DNA of 64,000 bases from Trissonchulus latispiculum (Eukaryota > Nematoda > Enoplea > Enoplida > Ironidae). The stretch lies in NCBI GenBank assembly GCA_030248195.1, contig JASAND010028244.1:62001-126000 (forward strand), written 5' to 3'. The notes beneath the pieces were generated by a model. It did no database searches and had not been told where the DNA came from. It worked only from the letters and a program-made list of their open reading frames with translations. This document shows, piece by piece, positions 37,617 to 49,000 of this stretch (position 1 is its first letter; every line of letters begins with the position of its first letter). The position numbers were made by a program, and so were the translations under genes.

Positions 37617-38466
37617 CTGTATGTCACTCTTTGGTCGAAACTCGATTCCGTCGAAAACTGAATGTCATAAATAACATTATGACTCGGTGCTGCTTGCATA
37701 CCTACACTGTAAAAAAAATTTCCTAGCTGTTATCTATTTTTCGATGATCACTGTTGCCATTCAAGAAAAATAGATAAAAGTTATCGGATATAGAAGATAT
37801 CAGTTAGCTATTATTTCGGGATTGATTGAAAATCTAGAAAATTAGATAACAGTTATCTAATATTGCTGACTAATATCAATCTTTTTAATTTGGGCATTAG
37901 TACTTCAACGGCAATTGCTAACCTGTACTCATTAAATATTGTTGATAGTGGCAAAATTGTTTAATCTTAAAGTAAGTTAAATAGTTTAGATTGTTACCAC
38001 TTTTAATAATTTTCGGCGTTTTATGATGATAGCGGCAATAAGCAACATGGGCAGAGGAGAGGCTCCTTAGTTGTAGCTATGAAACTGCACTCAAATTGCG
38101 TCAACACTCAATTTAACCTGATAGTAGAGGGGGCAAAGTTGTATCCGGGTCTATAATTTCAGACACAGCCTGGACCCAGAACTGGACGGCTTTCCCCAGA
38201 CCTCCAGGCTCGAATTCCGGGAAATACTTTAATCAACCTGCACTGGGTTTTGGTCTAAATTGCACTATTATTCTCCATGTTTGGTGATACGACAGCAAAA
38301 GCATCAGGAACAAAGCGATACTTTGCTTAACTTAATGACACTATTTGTTTTCCAATATTCGCTTTGAACGTTGTCAATAGAACTAAAGATGAGAGCCAAC
38401 TATGGGATGGCAGAAGTTTAAAGCTCAATGCTGGAAAAGCTATGTAGTTCGCCTATTGCCTCTTAA

Positions 38467-39475
38467 GGTGGTGGTTTCCTTTTGTGTAAATTTGACCCTA
38501 CAGGCTTCAATTCTTTATGAAAGTAGATGAAACTTTCCAAATATGCTATTTTGGTGCTCTTTAACATTCTCGGACCAGTCCCGCATTTTTAGGTAAAAAG
38601 ATGAGAAATTTTCGATTTTTGGCATAATACTCTCAGTAGGTAATCGATACATCAGATTGGTTGTTATGGATGGAAAGAGGGTACAAAAACGAACATTTTT
38701 GCTTTTACAACCTTTGAGCTATCTCTCAGGGTTAAGTCAGTATAAGCCAAAAACTATTTTTGGGGTCAAAAAACGGCCATTTTCGAAAAAATCAGTTTTT
38801 TCAAAATAACTGCTCAATGCTACGAACAATTTTCGGTTATTTATACTCAATCAATACGCGGTCAAATTGCCCATTTTATCAGTGCCTATTAGCTGGGATT
38901 CGTTGCTTTAAGCTAGAGATTTGGCCGAAAAACCATTTTGGCAAAAACTGCGATTATTTTGTTTTAAACAGCGATTTCTCAAAAACTACCCAATGGATTC
39001 GCGTGATCTTTGCCAGAATGAAATTTCGCACTATTGCGGAGGGTCTTTTTTCTGGGTTTGAGTTAAAACGTCTCCAGTTGCGAGAAAACTGAATACAAAG
39101 TTGCGAAATTTCGTGTCACCGCACATTTCCCGGATTTTCTGGAGTGTTGAGGCTTGTTGAGCCAAATCCAAAAAAAGTCCCTCGGCCCATATGTCCTTCA
39201 TACCATGGCACAAGAAAAAATTTTGGCCGATTCTACAGTTTTGAGAAATCCATGTTCAAAGATTTTTCGTCTATATTTAGCCTGTCAGATGTCAGCATGT
39301 CAGAATATTTTTGCTAGTTTTGTGCTGATTTTGCTGGTTTCATAAGCTGATGTGAATCTGCAGATTCTAAGCTTTAAAACGATGTATAAAGCTCTTTCCA
39401 ACTCTCAAAATTGCGAAAGTTATAACGTTTCAAAAGAATCACGACAAAAGCACTGCACAAAAGGACACCACCACC
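38467..39475. mobile_element. Nested TTAA-flanked element (piggyBac-like MITE)
   Basis: GGTGGTGGTTTCCTTTTGTG directly after TTAA (38463-38466) matches inverted GGTGGTGGTGTCCTTTTGTG directly before TTAA (39476-39479), 19 of 20 bases. TTAA duplication is typical of piggyBac elements. The 1.0-kb interior has only short ORFs, so it is non-autonomous. Confidence 0.6.
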
Positions 39476-39715
39476 TTAATAATACTGGTTTGATGCAAAG
39501 AATGAAAGAATTCCACAATGTAGCGTCCCACAGAGCCATTTCAAGTTGATGATATCGGGTCAAAACTCAACATACCATGCATGGAAACTATGTTTCGTCC
39601 TGACCGCCGTGTATGATTAAACAAATGATTAAACTTTCGAAATTTAACCACAATTTTAAATTTAGCATCTATTTTAGCCCGCCTCAAAGCATAGTGTTGT
39701 TTTAGTAACCGATGT

Positions 39716-40130
39716 TAGTTTCAGTTTCAGTTTCAAGTCTCTTCCCAAAATAGTTTCAGTTTCAGTTTTAGCTTTAGTCGGAGTTTCAGTATCAGTTTCA
39801 ATTCATTCGAAAAACTGCAGATTCCAGCCTTGAGACATAATTAATGCAGGAATTTATGATCATATATACTTCGCTGCAGAGTATTAATGAAAAAACCGCT
39901 TTAAACTTTCAAATTTTCATGTCTTGAAAAAAGACTGAAACTAGTTTCAGTCCGAGTTTCGGGTCTTTACGCAATCTAGTTTCAGTTTCAGTCGGCCGCC
40001 TACAATAGTTTCAGTTTTAGTTTCAGGTCTCCCCACGAAATAGTACGTTTCTGAAACTAAACTGAAACTAAAACTGAAACCTGTACAACCTGAAGCCTAG
40101 TTTCAGTTTCAGTTTCAGTGCCTGAAACAT
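39716..40130 (+). repeat. (GTTTCA)n imperfect hexamer array
   Basis: About two dozen GTTTCA or inverted TGAAAC hexamers in tracts separated by unique sequence. The last tract switches strand (CTGAAACTAAAACTGAAAC then GTTTCAGTTTCAG), making a local inverted structure. Confidence 0.75.
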
Positions 40131-40458
40131 CACTACCTCAAGGTTAAAAGCTATGGTAGGAAAGAGGGGGCAAGGTCTGCCACTTTTATTTGATCAAAAT
40201 TGGCGTGAGGAGATGCCGATTTTTGCCAGAATTTCAAATTTAGACCTGTCATTGCTGGAGAAAGAAGCAACACTTAGCATACATTTAGCATTTAGAACTA
40301 GTACAGAGGCAACATGGCAAGCAACGTGGCAAGGCAAGCAGCATGCGAGGCAAACAGTAACACCTGTGATCAAAACATTTTGGTCCTGTTAAATATCAGT
40401 GTTTTGCGTGAACTCCGAAAGGTTGAAAATCAGCGCAATAAAATAATCTCAACGACGA

Positions 40459-40568
40459 GGGTGTGGCTCAGTGGTACAGCGTTCTGATCAAGAACCAAAG
40501 CTGGGTGGTTCGATGCCCGCCCTGGACACTTTTCTTCACATTTTCAATCCTGATTTCAAACTTTCATT
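40459..40568 (+). mobile_element. tRNA-derived SINE, second family, copy 1
   Basis: The head GGGTGTGGCTCAGTGGTACA holds an A box and GGTGGTTCGATGCCCGCC a B box. The acceptor stem does not close. The tail TCAATCCTGATTTCAAACTT is shared with the element at 60918, defining a dispersed family distinct from the 5.8-6.2 kb SINE. Confidence 0.65.
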
Positions 40569-42205
40569 GTCCCATCTTTCGTTCGCATTCGAAACCGCTT
40601 AAAGTATATATATTTCATTTTGAAGCTCAAAACAGATCCAAAACTTGTCCACGAACTTTCTTCAAAATACAATTTGCAAGTTTTGTATGCATCAGTTCTG
40701 TGAGACAATCCCGAAAAGCCGAATATTAACAATTTGCAGCATTTTTCGAACTTTACTAATATGCACAATAGCTGCATCAATCGATAACTTTTTCAATTTT
40801 AAGAAATGACTCTTCTCACCACAAACTCCCATTTGATTGTTATTTGTTTGTCATAGTTTAAAGTTCCCGTTTTGGCCCGTTTTCAACAGAAAGTGAAAAT
40901 TTTGAATAGCTACAACCTTTTTATTCCAGGCCGAAATCATCTGAAATTTTAATAGATTGCGTAAAATTCTAAGGGCTATCACTGGGCGCGCTTTGACCTC
41001 AATGCTGTAGGTAGAATTTTTGACCCTGGCAGCCCAACCCACTTAAATATTAAAATGTATATATGCACATGTAGAATAACTGGTTGACAGAACTGATTTT
41101 TCCAGGATTTGATTTAATAAAACGATTCAGCTCATTATAAGCTTCAAAATGATGTATAGATCTCAGCAAAACTCGCAAAATTGAGCAAGTTATGAACATT
41201 TCAGTCTGGGTATCCAGACGCTGTCACAGTCAGCTGCACGTTTGACCCCATAAATTTTGCTGCATCAGCGAAGCAGGTTTCATCCAGCTCAACCACTTCG
41301 TGCAGTAACGTGTGTTGCGCAAGTACTCGATACGCTGATACCGCATCGAGCACTATATAAAGGAGAGAAACAAACAAGTTTTTTTAATTTTCATGTCAAT
41401 ATTTTCTGACATATGTGCTCCTACTGCTTCTGTTTACAGAGCAGTGGAAGCAATCTTTTTAGGCCATTACGTACCTTTGGGGGTACCGATGGCTGGGTCT
41501 AAACCCAATAAGAAGGGTTGAAATCCCTTTTTATTGGAAGCCATCCAATTCAAATGGCCGGATAGCTAGCAACATTTTGATTGCTAATATCCAAAGCGTT
41601 GGATTGGATGGCTGACAGTGAATATTGTGGATATTTTAGCATCCAACAGGATGATTCTCGACCAACATCTAAATGAAAATTAAAGATCGAAGCTCATTAT
41701 CCGGTTCCTATCGTCTGTGATGTGCCTCTATGCGGCACAGTATTAGGGAGCATGTTCGCTTTGTTGCCCGCAATTATTCTAAATTGAACAAAAAACTAAC
41801 AAATACCAGTCATCCTTTAATTTTAGGTGACGACCCTCTATTTTTCACGGATAACAGTTACCTTGGAATTTATGGTAAAGGCTATTAAAGTTAAATTGGT
41901 AACAAGTCTCCAATTTTAACTGTTTGCTGCCATCCCAAATTATTAGATAACAGTTATCTAATTGTTGGGATGTCACAAATTCCCTAAGAAAAATAGATAA
42001 CTGTTATGCAATTTTTTTACAGTGTAGTGTTACTGTCAGTACCGTGTGTTACTGTCAGCAATTACGTTTTAATTAAGAAAATTTATGCATATCAGTATGT
42101 AGCAGTTGCAGCCACATTTACAATCTAGCTAGATATCATTAGTTATAATTAGGCCGTTATAATTAGCTAGTTATGCATACGTATGCAGCGGTACCCTTAC
42201 GTAAG

Positions 42206-42790
42206 AGAACAAATCTGACACCATTTTTAGATTCTACGACCCCAAAAACCCCCTAGATAAAGCTTTCCGAACGAAAATGGACAAGTTTGAAGTTTGACCT
42301 AAGGTCAGCCATGGTTCCGGGCATGGGTCAGCACGGAGGTTAAGAAATAGAGCAAAACTAAGGCCATTTTTGGAATCTATGACCCTGAAAACCCCCTAGA
42401 TAAAGTTTTTCGAGCGAAAATAGACAACTTTGAAATTTGACCTAGGGTCAGCCATGGTTCCGGGCATGGGTCAACAGGGGTCCACAACCCCAAAAACCCT
42501 CTCCCAGAAAGGGGTCCACATACATCTAAAAAGGGGGTCCACATACCCCTAAAACCCCCTCCCAAAAAGGGGTCCACAACCCCAATAGAAGGGGTCCACA
42601 ACCCCAAAAACCCTCTCCCAGAAAGGGGTCCACATACATCTAAAAAGGGGGTCCACATACCCCTAAAACCCCCGCCCCAACAGGGGTCCACAACCCCAAT
42701 AGAAGGGGTCCACAACCCCAAAAACCCCCTCCCAATTTTCCTCCACAACCTCCCCCCAACTTTCCTCCACAACCACCAAACCCCCCCAAT
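42206..42790 (-). repeat. Dispersed repeat, copy 2 (inverted relative to 12.46-13.2 kb)
   Basis: Read on the minus strand it repeats the order seen at 12463-13195: TTGGGGGGGT, repeated GGGGTTGTGGACCCC and GGGGGTCCACATAC-complement units, then ATGCCCGGAACCATGG and the TTTATCTAGGGGGTTTTC block. The boundary GTAAGGGTACC / ACGTAAGAGAACAAATCTGA matches too. The GTGGACCCC minisatellite is longer here. The 131-codon minus ORF is a by-product. Confidence 0.8.
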
Positions 42791-43100
42791 AAACCTCGAT
42801 TTTACCTCCCTATACTACTAATCTAGTAACCTGAAGAAGGGTCTAGTCCACCCTAATTAACTGAACCGTTTAAACTTTTGGGGTAAAGTCTGGTAATCTT
42901 TTCGAGAAGAGTCTGGGTGCTCTCTACTTTAAGCAATATGTAGCTATCAATATACTTGCACATTATCTTTGTTCTGTATCCTTTATTATAATCACGATTG
43001 TAGGTCATACACGGTTTGTATGTAATTGCAGTAATCATAATTCATAATAAACAGTTTGCCATACCCCAACTCAGACTGTAGACCAGCAACAAACAGATCC

Positions 43101-43482
43101 GGGGCCAGTTTCATAAAAATGTTCTCGAGTTCTCGAGTCTAGTAGCTAAACTACGCTGGAAGTTTTCGAGATCCGTAAGTCGCATTGCAAGTCACGCTGA
43201 AAAAGTTCTCGAGTTCTCAAGTCAAGTTCTCTGGTCGATTTTGACCAGAGACATTTTTGCCAGCTTGAGACGTACTCGAGAAATTTTTGTAAATTTAAAT
43301 TTATAAATAGTTTCTTCCTACTTCAATAGCTTGCTCAGTTAACTAAATAAATCACCATAAAATTTTCCGGAGATATATTTACATATAATTTTTAGTACGG
43401 AAGAAGTTGTTGTCACTGAAACCGACCACTCGAGAACTTGAGAACTGGAGAACTCGAGAAGGTTTTTTATGAAACTGGCCCC
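43101..43482. mobile_element. 382-bp MITE with GGGGCCAGTTTCATAAAAA ends
   Basis: GGGGCCAGTTTCATAAAAA at 43101 and its complement TTTTTATGAAACTGGCCCC ending at 43482 are perfect 19-bp TIRs. Inside each lie repeated TTCTCGAGTTCTC motifs, in inverted orientation. A/T-rich centre without ORF. Superfamily not determined. Confidence 0.75.
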
Positions 43483-44630
43483 AGGTGGTAATCTTCCCGT
43501 CACAACGGTAAGTTTAATTCAGATTTAAATTGGAGATCTGACTGGAACGTTTCATAGTAGAGAAGTCTTGAATTGTGCCTGATCTGCGTGTCAAGGCCCT
43601 TTATTCTTGTTTCGACAATGAACGAATAGAGCGAGTGTCGACCCCTCTCGCCGTTTGATGTTAATTACAGGTCAAACCAACTCCCGAACAAACCCCTAAC
43701 CAGGTTGGCTGTAGAGACGGGAATCTGGCATTTAAGTTTGTCGTCTCCTTTCCTATCTTATGTGCAACAGAATTTACCTAACCTAGACACTGAGATTAGA
43801 CCAACTCGGTTTATTGGCAAATCATATCAAATCAATTGTAAAGAGAAGTAGAAAAAGTCTTCAGGTCAGTGAGTTCACTAAACAGTCATACCTCCCCTGC
43901 TCGGAACCAAAGTTTTAACGGCCCGACCCAACTGCTTTCAGGCCAGAGTGAAGGTTTCTTCCGCAAGCCGTTTGTATCGCCTTTATTGATGTTTCAACGC
44001 TTATAATTTGGATTAATAGGATCCTTTTTCATTTACTCTTGGCTACAGAGAAATTGTTGGAAACGCATATGTGTAATCTCTTGGTGTAATCTAAACTTTG
44101 ACTGATTTCCTAAAGTTCTTCTAGCGTTAAAATAACGAGCAACTAGACGAAGGTTCCTGGTCTGGTAGTAGAGCTATGTGTTTAATCATCCCTCCAGTTT
44201 AACTATTAATACGCCACAATTTGTAACGAAAATAGAAAATAAGAAGTTTGAATTGTGCTGTAGAAATTCCGAGAAAAACTCAACTTTAGGTTCTTTGTGA
44301 AAACTCAGAAATGTTGAGGCGTTCAATGCTTTTCGCTTGATAATCAAGTAGTGAAACCTATAGTGAGTTTCATTGTCCTTTCGCATTGCAATCAGAAAGG
44401 CCGAAAAAGGACTTTAGTCCACTACAGTACTTTTGGCCAATGTTTGACTAGTGTATAGGTTTTGCTTTGTTATTAATTATAATCTTACTATTGCAATAGT
44501 ATTTTATTAATACCATTCGTCGTAAACTGAATCCGTTCACCGTTAATGTTAGTTAAAGTTTAGTCAGTTTTAAGCATTTAACTTTTGTATATCATCAAGC
44601 GTACGGGGGTTATTCAAAGGTCCCCTCGGC
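43483..44630. other. Intergenic, no gene recognised
   Basis: No exon or ORF with recognisable features. Base composition is uniform. Confidence 0.35.
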
Positions 44631-44639
44631 TGTGTGAGT

Positions 44640-45060
44640 GTGTAAGATTAATTTTAACCCTGCGAGTTAGCGAGAGTTATAGATTTTAACTCCGCGTGGA
44701 TTCGTGAAAAGAGTTAAAATTAGCTCGCTTTAACTCTGCCCTTTTCAAGAATCGCGTGCAGAGTTATAAACATGTGGAGTTAAATTTAACGTCTACCGTT
44801 TTCACGAAAGGGTTAAAGTTAACTCTATTTAACTCTTTCTGGACATTTTCAATTGAAATTTAACCCCGGGCAAAACACGCAGGTTAAGCAGAGTTAAAAT
44901 TAACTCTTTTCATGAAACCATGCGGTTAATTTTAGCTCTGTCATTTTTAACTCCTTTTAACTCTACAGCTTTTAACCCTGCAAGGTTAAAGAGAGTTAAA
45001 ACACGCAGAGTTAAAATTAACTCTGTGCTTTCATGAAAAAAGTTAATTTTAACTCTACTC
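44640..45060. repeat. Cluster of GAGTTAAAATTAACTC-type palindromes
   Basis: More than a dozen copies of GAGTTAAA / TTTAACTC, several joined as the palindrome GAGTTAAAATTAACTC, occur within 420 bp with variable spacing (AACCCTG, TCATGAAA linkers). The cluster is a degenerate inverted minisatellite. No coding potential. Confidence 0.7.
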
Positions 45061-45179
45061 TGATCCACTCTACTCCACTCTACCCTACCCTTTCTTGAAA
45101 ACGCCCTCAGAAAATACATGCATAGGCCACTTGACGTTATTAATGTTTTTCGATCAGTTCTCAAGTCAAAATATACTAG

Positions 45180-45780
45180 AGAATTAGACGGATGCTCGTA
45201 GTGTACTAGAAAGACAAGGCAAAAGTTTTATGGAATCCGATTAATCTGCTAGACTAGTGGAGTGCTAGCAGCTACTCTACTGCCAGAGTTTTATGGTACA
45301 CTTAGGGCATGGGTCTAGCTGTCGAGTCTAGTACTCGCAAAGTTTTATGGAATCGGCCCCAGCAGTAGCATTGCTAGTGCGAGCAACAAATCTGCTAGTT
45401 CTGGGCTTGCGTGAAAAAGGCTAATTCTTTAAAAAATCGTATCGTTTCTATCCGCGAAGCAAATTATTCAAAATTTAGGCATAAAGTCGAGAACAGATTC
45501 TTCATGCCATAAAAGTTTGAATATAAGAACTGTAACAGTGCAAAAGTTTTTTCTATTTTTCTGGCAATTCTCTAGTTAGAATTGACTAGAGTACTGGACG
45601 GCTGCTAGTTGCGAGCTCAGAAGCAGCAGCTATAGTTTTATACAACAGGTATTCGCAGGCAGCAGTCATATCGATCGACCATCAACTAGATACTAGACTC
45701 GCAAATCCAGTGCGAGTGCGAACTAGACTAGTCTAGTTGTCGAGTCGAGTAGGAAAAAAGTTTTATGAAACTGCCCCCTG
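45180..45780. repeat. Degenerate repeat cluster with GTTTTATGGAATCGGCCCC-type ends
   Basis: GTTTTATGG, GTTTTATGGAATCGGCCCC (45343) and GTTTTATGAAACTGCCCCC (45763) recur among TAGTCTAG and CTAGCAG motifs. The ends resemble the MITE at 43101, so I read this as nested or decayed relatives. Individual boundaries cannot be fixed. Confidence 0.45.
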
Positions 45781-46098
45781 GTTTCGAAATCAGCCCCCTA
45801 GGATAAGCGGATCCTTCCCCTCTAGGACTTTTATAACAAGTGTAGGCGGGAGTTGAAATGAACCTAATTGGACTATGAGTCCCTCTTTCGAAACTATCAC
45901 GTTAAATCGAGTCCTCGCCGCCCTAGTTTGCCATATCTCATTTTTACTGTCACTTTCATTTTCTGTGCTTAGTTGATCAGTGGATTTCCCTGGATTTCCC
46001 GAGAAGGAAATCCAGGAATACGTCATTGATGGGAGGATTTCTGATGGAAATACCATTTGCGAAATTTTCTTTTTGAAAATCCAAATATTATTTTCTTT

Positions 46099-47425
46099 CT
46101 AAAGTCTGACCAAAAATGTAGAAAGCGAAATTGTTTTCTTTATATCTCAAAAACACTTCAAGGTAACTACCATAAAGTATATATTTTCTGATCCGGACTG
46201 ATGAGATCTTTCTTTTCTTTTTTTGAAATTTCCCGTGCGATTTCAAAGGGCGCCGCTTTTATATGTCCAGAAAGATTGGTACATGGTAATGCCGCGATTT
46301 TTTTAGGAAACTTTTCCAGTTGCCTGAAAGTCCTATACACCCAATTTCAACTTTTTTGGTTAAAAATTGCGTGAGTTATTCCCTTTTTTCGATTTTCAAA
46401 ATCCTTTGATCTTTGTCGCTTTTCAGACTTTGACTGACTATTACTCGTGACTCGCTCAGTGGAAATTTTTCGATTAGGTTTTCAGGACCGCCTAGGCATC
46501 ACCTTTGACTTGATATACGTGGTATTTGAAAATTTGAAAGTAGATTTTTTCGAAAAATACCACTTCTTAACCCAAAACTTCGGTATCGCGATTCTATCAA
46601 AAGTGAATAAAAATAGCATTATCATAAAGTTCAATCTGAGGTGACTCCAACGATATGAAGCTTTCGTGGCTACGACTTATATTACGTCCGCAATGATTTT
46701 TTCAAACAATTTCCCTTATTTTAGGTGGTTTTGGCCGTCTTTGACGTTGCCGCCCTGATTTGCATGAGCCAGTGTCAACAAGCAAAAACCACCTGAACAA
46801 GGGAAATTGTTTAAAAATTTATAGCTTGCGCAATATAAATCGCAGCCACAAAAAGTTTACATCGTTGGATTCACCTCAGCTTGAACTTTATGATTATGCT
46901 ATTTTTATTCACTTTTGATAAAATCGCTATACCGATATTTTGGGTCAAAAAGTGGTATATTCGAATAAATCGACTTTCAAATTTTGAAATACCACATATA
47001 TCAGGTCAAAGGTGATGCCTAGGCCTACCCCTGAAATCTAATCGAAAAAGTTTTCCACTGAGCGAGACACGAGTAATAGCCAGTCAAAGTCTAAAAAGCG
47101 GCAAAGATCAAAGGATTTTGAAAATCAAAAAATGGAATAACTCACGCAATTTTTAACCCAAAAAGTTGAAATTTGGTGTATGGGACTTTCAGGCAACTGG
47201 AAAAGTTTCCTTAAAAAATCGCGGCATTACCAAGTACCAATCTTTCTGGACATATAAAAGCGGCGCCCTTTGAAATCGTACGGGAAATTTCAAAAAATTT
47301 TTCACGAAAAGAAAGATCTCATCAGTCCGGTTCAGAAAATATATACTTTATGCTAGCTATCTTGAAGCATTTTTGAGATACAAAGCAAACAATTTCGCTT
47401 TTTACATTTTTTGGTCAGACTTTAG
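46099..47425. mobile_element. 1.33-kb fold-back element (arms about 635 bp)
   Basis: 46099-46732 and 46785-47425 are inverted copies about 90% identical around a 52-bp centre. Both contain CGGCATTACC, GATCAAAGGATTTTGAAAAT and GGCATCACCTTTGAC-type blocks. The outer ends are CTAAAGTCTGACC and GGTCAGACTTTAG. Only a fragmentary ORF exists. It is a fold-back transposon or a MITE consisting almost wholly of inverted repeat. The divergence between arms shows it is old or built from non-identical copies. Confidence 0.8.
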
Positions 47426-48284
47426 TTAATCGTTTTCTTAAAAGATGTTTTATCTAGGCCTTTAAAACGTTTTCTTCGCTCAAACTGGTTGCTCCCAAAA
47501 TTAACTGCTTGCTGATTTTCGAATTTATAAACCAAAGCTATTTTTTGTCGGAAGAACTCTAGGCCAATGGCGCATTTTTCTCGCTTCTAATCTAAAACAG
47601 TAACAAAATCCTCTTGTCCTGCGAAATCCAGTTAATACCGCTGAACCGAGGTTAAAACCGGTAAGGTTTTAAGCAATGTAATTAAGTTCTAGCACGGGTT
47701 TCTTCTGGACCCGCTCCGCTGTGATCTACTTTGCTAGTCTCTTGGATCCAGTGAATCGCTTGTCGTGCCCTGTCAGTGCTTAGTCGGACATCAGTCCCCT
47801 TCCTTGTCCATTTGGTTCGTTCTGATTTGCCTGTGTGAGTGACACCGTTCCGGATCACCCCTGGACCTTCTTTCTCCTGTCTTAAACTCTTGAGCTGCTC
47901 TATCCGACCATTCCATTCATTTCAGCCTTTGACAGTAAGTTTTTTAGTACTTGACCAAAAAAAACGGCTACTGCCGGTTTCCGCGCCATTCAGAACTGTC
48001 CTCTGAATAGCACCAGTGCTGAGAGCCAACCATTGGCTCAGGAACATACACAACCTGACTTAGGATCGTTATATTGGCGTTTAGAGCGTTGGCTGGATGT
48101 TCAATCGGTTCTATTGCAGAGAAGAAGATCTGCTCGGAATTGGCTAACTTTTACTTATTTCACTACTAAAAAAGTACGCTATCTGCCTGTCTAAAGTTAT
48201 CAGTTCATTGATTGTTTCCGTCCTTGCTCTTTCTTCTAAAATGCTGTTAATGTGGTAGCGTAAGGAGGGGAGAGTCGTTTTGGG
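47426..48284. other. Intergenic; one unsupported open stretch
   Basis: An open frame from about 48028 to 48194 (with LYWRLERWLDVQSVLLQ) follows a GTAAG-like donor sequence. It lacks a clear start and resembles nothing I know. A retroelement leader or gag start is possible but unproven. Confidence 0.3.
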
Positions 48285-48545
48285 GGGAAGTGATGGTGGT
48301 GGGTGTTAGTGGGTGGTGGGGGGGGGTCGGGGGGGGGGGGGCGGGGGGGGGGGGTGGGATGTGGGGGGGGGGGGGGGGGGGGGCGGGCGGGGTGGTGTGG
48401 GGTGGGTGGTGGCTGTGGTGTTTGTGTGTGGTGGGGGGCCGGGGGGGGGGAGGGCGCTGGGTGGAGGAGGGGACCGGGGGGACGGGGTGGGTGGCTGGGG
48501 GGGGTGGTGGTGGGGGTTGGTTGTTTCGTTGCCTGTAGCGGTAGC
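48285..48545 (+). repeat. G/T-only low-complexity tract (G-rich)
   Basis: About 260 bp almost purely G and T with G runs up to about 20. It borders the left end of the palindrome and has no partner on the right side. It may be a real G-rich (quadruplex-forming) minisatellite or low-quality assembled sequence. All long ORFs here are artefacts of composition. Confidence 0.85.
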
Positions 48546-49000
48546 AGTGGGTGTTAGTAGTATGTAAAAGGGGCGTTCAGCCTGCGGGCCACTGCGGGCC
48601 AAATTTTAGATTAACTATCATCATGAATGAGACAGTTCAGGAATTTTACCTGAGCGTAGCCAATGGTCAGTATTCTTCAATTCATCCTACTGCATACTAG
48701 AAACTATTTATCCCTGGTCACTATAATATTTTATCTGTTAAGTTCAATAGTCTAAACCTACAGTTCAACTAAACAGCTCATGATACCAACTTAAAGAATT
48801 CTAAAGTTTAACAAACTGCTTTGCAAATTTTAACAACTTTAGCTGTGCATGCCTATCCAGATCTGTGCATTTATATATCCTAATCTGCTCATTTACCTAT
48901 TCTAAAGAAGAAGATCAAACTCATTTCATTTTTTATTGACACAAACATAAGCATATCCAGTTCATAACAAATGATCAAGCATAAGTGAACATTATATAAG

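Larger units (their letters stand above)
16009..37620 (+). mobile_element. Polinton-1: gene-rich Polinton/Maverick (adintovirus-like) element
   Basis: About 21.6 kb packed with ORFs, nearly all on the + strand. It has the diagnostic set: protein-primed-type PolB with OTU-like region, chromodomain integrase, Arg-rich core-like protein, double jelly-roll-type capsid protein and A32-like ATPase. It also has TBP-like, NADAR, YqaJ-like and CARD ORFs. Boundaries are set by the outermost ORFs and the hairpin at 37590. I searched the flanks for matching terminal inverted repeats and 6-bp target duplications and found none. A 485-bp element on the left and a 4.3-kb transposon on the right abut it, so the ends may be lost or hidden. 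Several ORFs are frameshifted, so the copy is probably integrated and partly degraded, unless those are assembly indels. Confidence 0.9.
37705..42024. mobile_element. TA-flanked 4.3-kb DNA transposon (Tc1/mariner-like ends), non-autonomous
   Basis: The left end CACTGTAAAAAAAATTTCCT and the right end (inverted CACTGTAAAAAAATTGCATA) form TIRs of about 38 bp, sharing GTTATCTATTTTTC further in. Both are flanked by TA (37703-37704 and 42025-42026), as in the Tc1/mariner superfamily. Subterminal palindromes AGATAACAGTTATCT recur at about 37844 and 41945. No transposase ORF is recognisable inside. It carries a nested TTAA-flanked element, a (GTTTCA)n array and a SINE. It abuts the right side of Polinton-1. 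Confidence 0.65.

Noticed and set aside
16009..37620. Terminal inverted repeats and 6-bp target duplication of Polinton-1
   Set aside because: I compared 15.3-16.0 kb with 37.4-37.7 kb and found no matching inverted sequence; the short 37-bp pair at 15474/15922 belongs to a separate small element.
48290..48602. Long ORFs (82-98 codons) in several frames of the G/T tract
   Set aside because: They are Gly/Val/Trp or Pro/Thr/His repeats produced by base composition alone.
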